Below are positions 63,140 through 64,000 of a stretch of 64,000 nucleotides of DNA, in pieces; position 1 is the first letter of the stretch; each line of letters begins with the position of its first letter. The translations under genes were made by a program, and so were the position numbers. The notes below the pieces were generated by a model. It had not been told where the DNA came from and made no database searches. It saw nothing but the letters and a program-made list of their open reading frames with translations. The stretch lies in NCBI GenBank assembly GCA_001299455.1, contig CYUK01000003.1:1674001-1738000 (forward strand), written 5' to 3'. Source of the DNA: Clostridiales bacterium SIT11 (lineage in GTDB: Bacteria > Bacillota > Clostridia > Tissierellales > Peptoniphilaceae).

Positions 63140-64000
63140 ATGGTACATCCTGTTCAGTATGGAACACGGGAAAGAATGAGTTTTTCTCGGATTGAAGAAG
63201 TTTTAGATTTACCAAATTTGTTGGAAGTGCAAACTTCTTCCTTCCAATGGCTAATTGATGAAGGATTAAAAGAAGTCTTTGATGACATTTCTCCAATTGA
63301 AGACTATTCCGGAAATCTAGTGTTAGAGTTTGTGGACTACTACCTCTCAGATGAACGGAAATACAGCATTGATGAAGCCAAAGAACGAGATGCAAATTAT
63401 AGTGCACCGTTAAAGGTTAGGGTTCGCCTGATCAATACGGAGACACAAGAAGTAAAGGAACAAGAAGTCTTTATGGGGGACCTGCCCATTATGACACCAA
63501 CAGGAACCTTTGTTATTAATGGAGCTGAACGGGTGGTTGTCAGCCAGCTGGTCCGGTCTCCAGGTGCCTATTTTAAAGAAGAAACAGATAAAACAGGGAA
63601 AAAATTATATTCTGCAACCTTGATTCCTAACAGGGGGGCCTGGTTGGAATTTGAAACGGATGCCCAAGGGGTGATTAATGTACGGATTGACCGGACAAGA
63701 AAAATCCCCATCACCATTTTACTCCGGGCCATTGGTGTGGAATCCAACCTAGAAATTACAGAAATTTTAGGTGAATCAGAAGAACTTACAAAAAGCCTTG
63801 AAAAAGACCCCACCTCCAATAAGACAGAGGCCTTATTGGAAATTTATAAAAAGCTACGCCCTGGTGAACCACCAACCTTAGATTCTGCCCAAAGTTTATT
63901 TGAAAATATGTTTTTTGACCACAGAAGATATGACCTAGCTAAGGTTGGACGCTATAAATTTAATAAAAAACTAGCCTTGGCCAGCCGGATTACAGGCTAC
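63140..64000 (+). CDS. rpoB: RNA polymerase beta subunit, N-terminal part
   Basis: 287 residues of the beta subunit; the frame runs off the right edge without a stop. The opening [20 protein letters not shown] and the segments [40 protein letters not shown] and [10 protein letters not shown] are diagnostic. The rifampicin region lies beyond the window. AAAGGGGTG stands ten bases before the ATG; the frame stays open further upstream but without conserved sequence. No ribosomal protein gene precedes it here; it begins its own unit behind the promoter at 63013. Confidence 0.98.
   Translation, partial: MVHPVQYGTRERMSFSRIEEVLDLPNLLEVQTSSFQWLIDEGLKEVFDDISPIEDYSGNLVLEFVDYYLSDERKYSIDEAKERDANYSAPLKVRVRLINTETQEVKEQEVFMGDLPIMTPTGTFVINGAERVVVSQLVRSPGAYFKEETDKTGKKLYSATLIPNRGAWLEFETDAQGVINVRIDRTRKIPITILLRAIGVESNLEITEILGESEELTKSLEKDPTSNKTEALLEIYKKLRPGEPPTLDSAQSLFENMFFDHRRYDLAKVGRYKFNKKLALASRITGY

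Overview
The window looks like a stretch of chromosome from a low-to-moderate GC anaerobic Gram-positive bacterium (Bacillota), most likely in or near Tissierellia/Peptoniphilaceae. This is inferred from an IspH-ribosomal protein S1 fusion, a DUF5317 gene beside cdaA/cdaR, a long nusB-xseAB-ispA-tlyA-recN operon, a rubredoxin, S-layer-homology (SLH) surface proteins and strong AGGAGG ribosome binding sites. Genus and species cannot be fixed from the sequence alone. Almost all genes are on the + strand; only an MltG-like gene, rubredoxin and an M16 peptidase are on the - strand. I see no phage, insertion sequence, CRISPR array or rRNA.

Layout. 1-11.6 kb: asnS (5' end cut off), leuS, an EamA transporter with a histidine-rich tail, an OmpR-type two-component system, an AI-2E-type permease and alaS. 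11.7 kb: tRNA-Trp, then a TetR regulator. 12.7-25.6 kb: an Asp23 gene, then a tightly overlapping housekeeping operon of 15 genes from nusB to a flavoprotein (exonuclease VII, isoprenoid synthesis, RecN, nucleoside phosphorylases, ScpAB, RNA modification). 25.6-29.1 kb: cmk-plsC-ispH/rpsA. 29.2-33.3 kb: DUF5317, c-di-AMP synthesis (cdaA, cdaR) and guaB. 33.3-39.1 kb: a catalytic-domain-less MltG-like protein, an RluA pseudouridine synthase, a cobalamin riboswitch with no obvious target gene, and copper homeostasis (copA-csoR). 39.1-49.5 kb: protein quality control (tig, clpP, clpX, lon), engB, rubredoxin, an RsbW-like ATPase, typA and cardiolipin synthase.

49.6-59.9 kb is the most unusual region. 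A second cobalamin riboswitch, with readable terminator/antiterminator alternatives, precedes a tiny DUF2292 (YezD-like) gene. Next comes an SLH-anchored 1143-residue protein that combines an alpha/alpha-barrel with a DUF4430 domain, the same pairing of folds as in animal intrinsic factor and transcobalamin. A second secreted DUF4430-like protein and a 1519-residue SLH protein with LRR and FIVAR modules follow. I read this as a candidate surface vitamin B12 capture locus. 60.0-64 kb: a PreP-like M16 peptidase on the - strand and the start of rpoB, cut by the window end.

Regulatory themes. Several promoters have their -35 box overlapping the stop codon or last codons of the upstream gene, and intrinsic-terminator-like hairpins lie inside the leaders of alaS and cmk. 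copA carries its own CopZ-like domain at the C-terminus, preceded by a strong internal ribosome binding site and in-frame ATG. The copA-csoR promoter carries a perfect palindrome that fits a CsoR operator.
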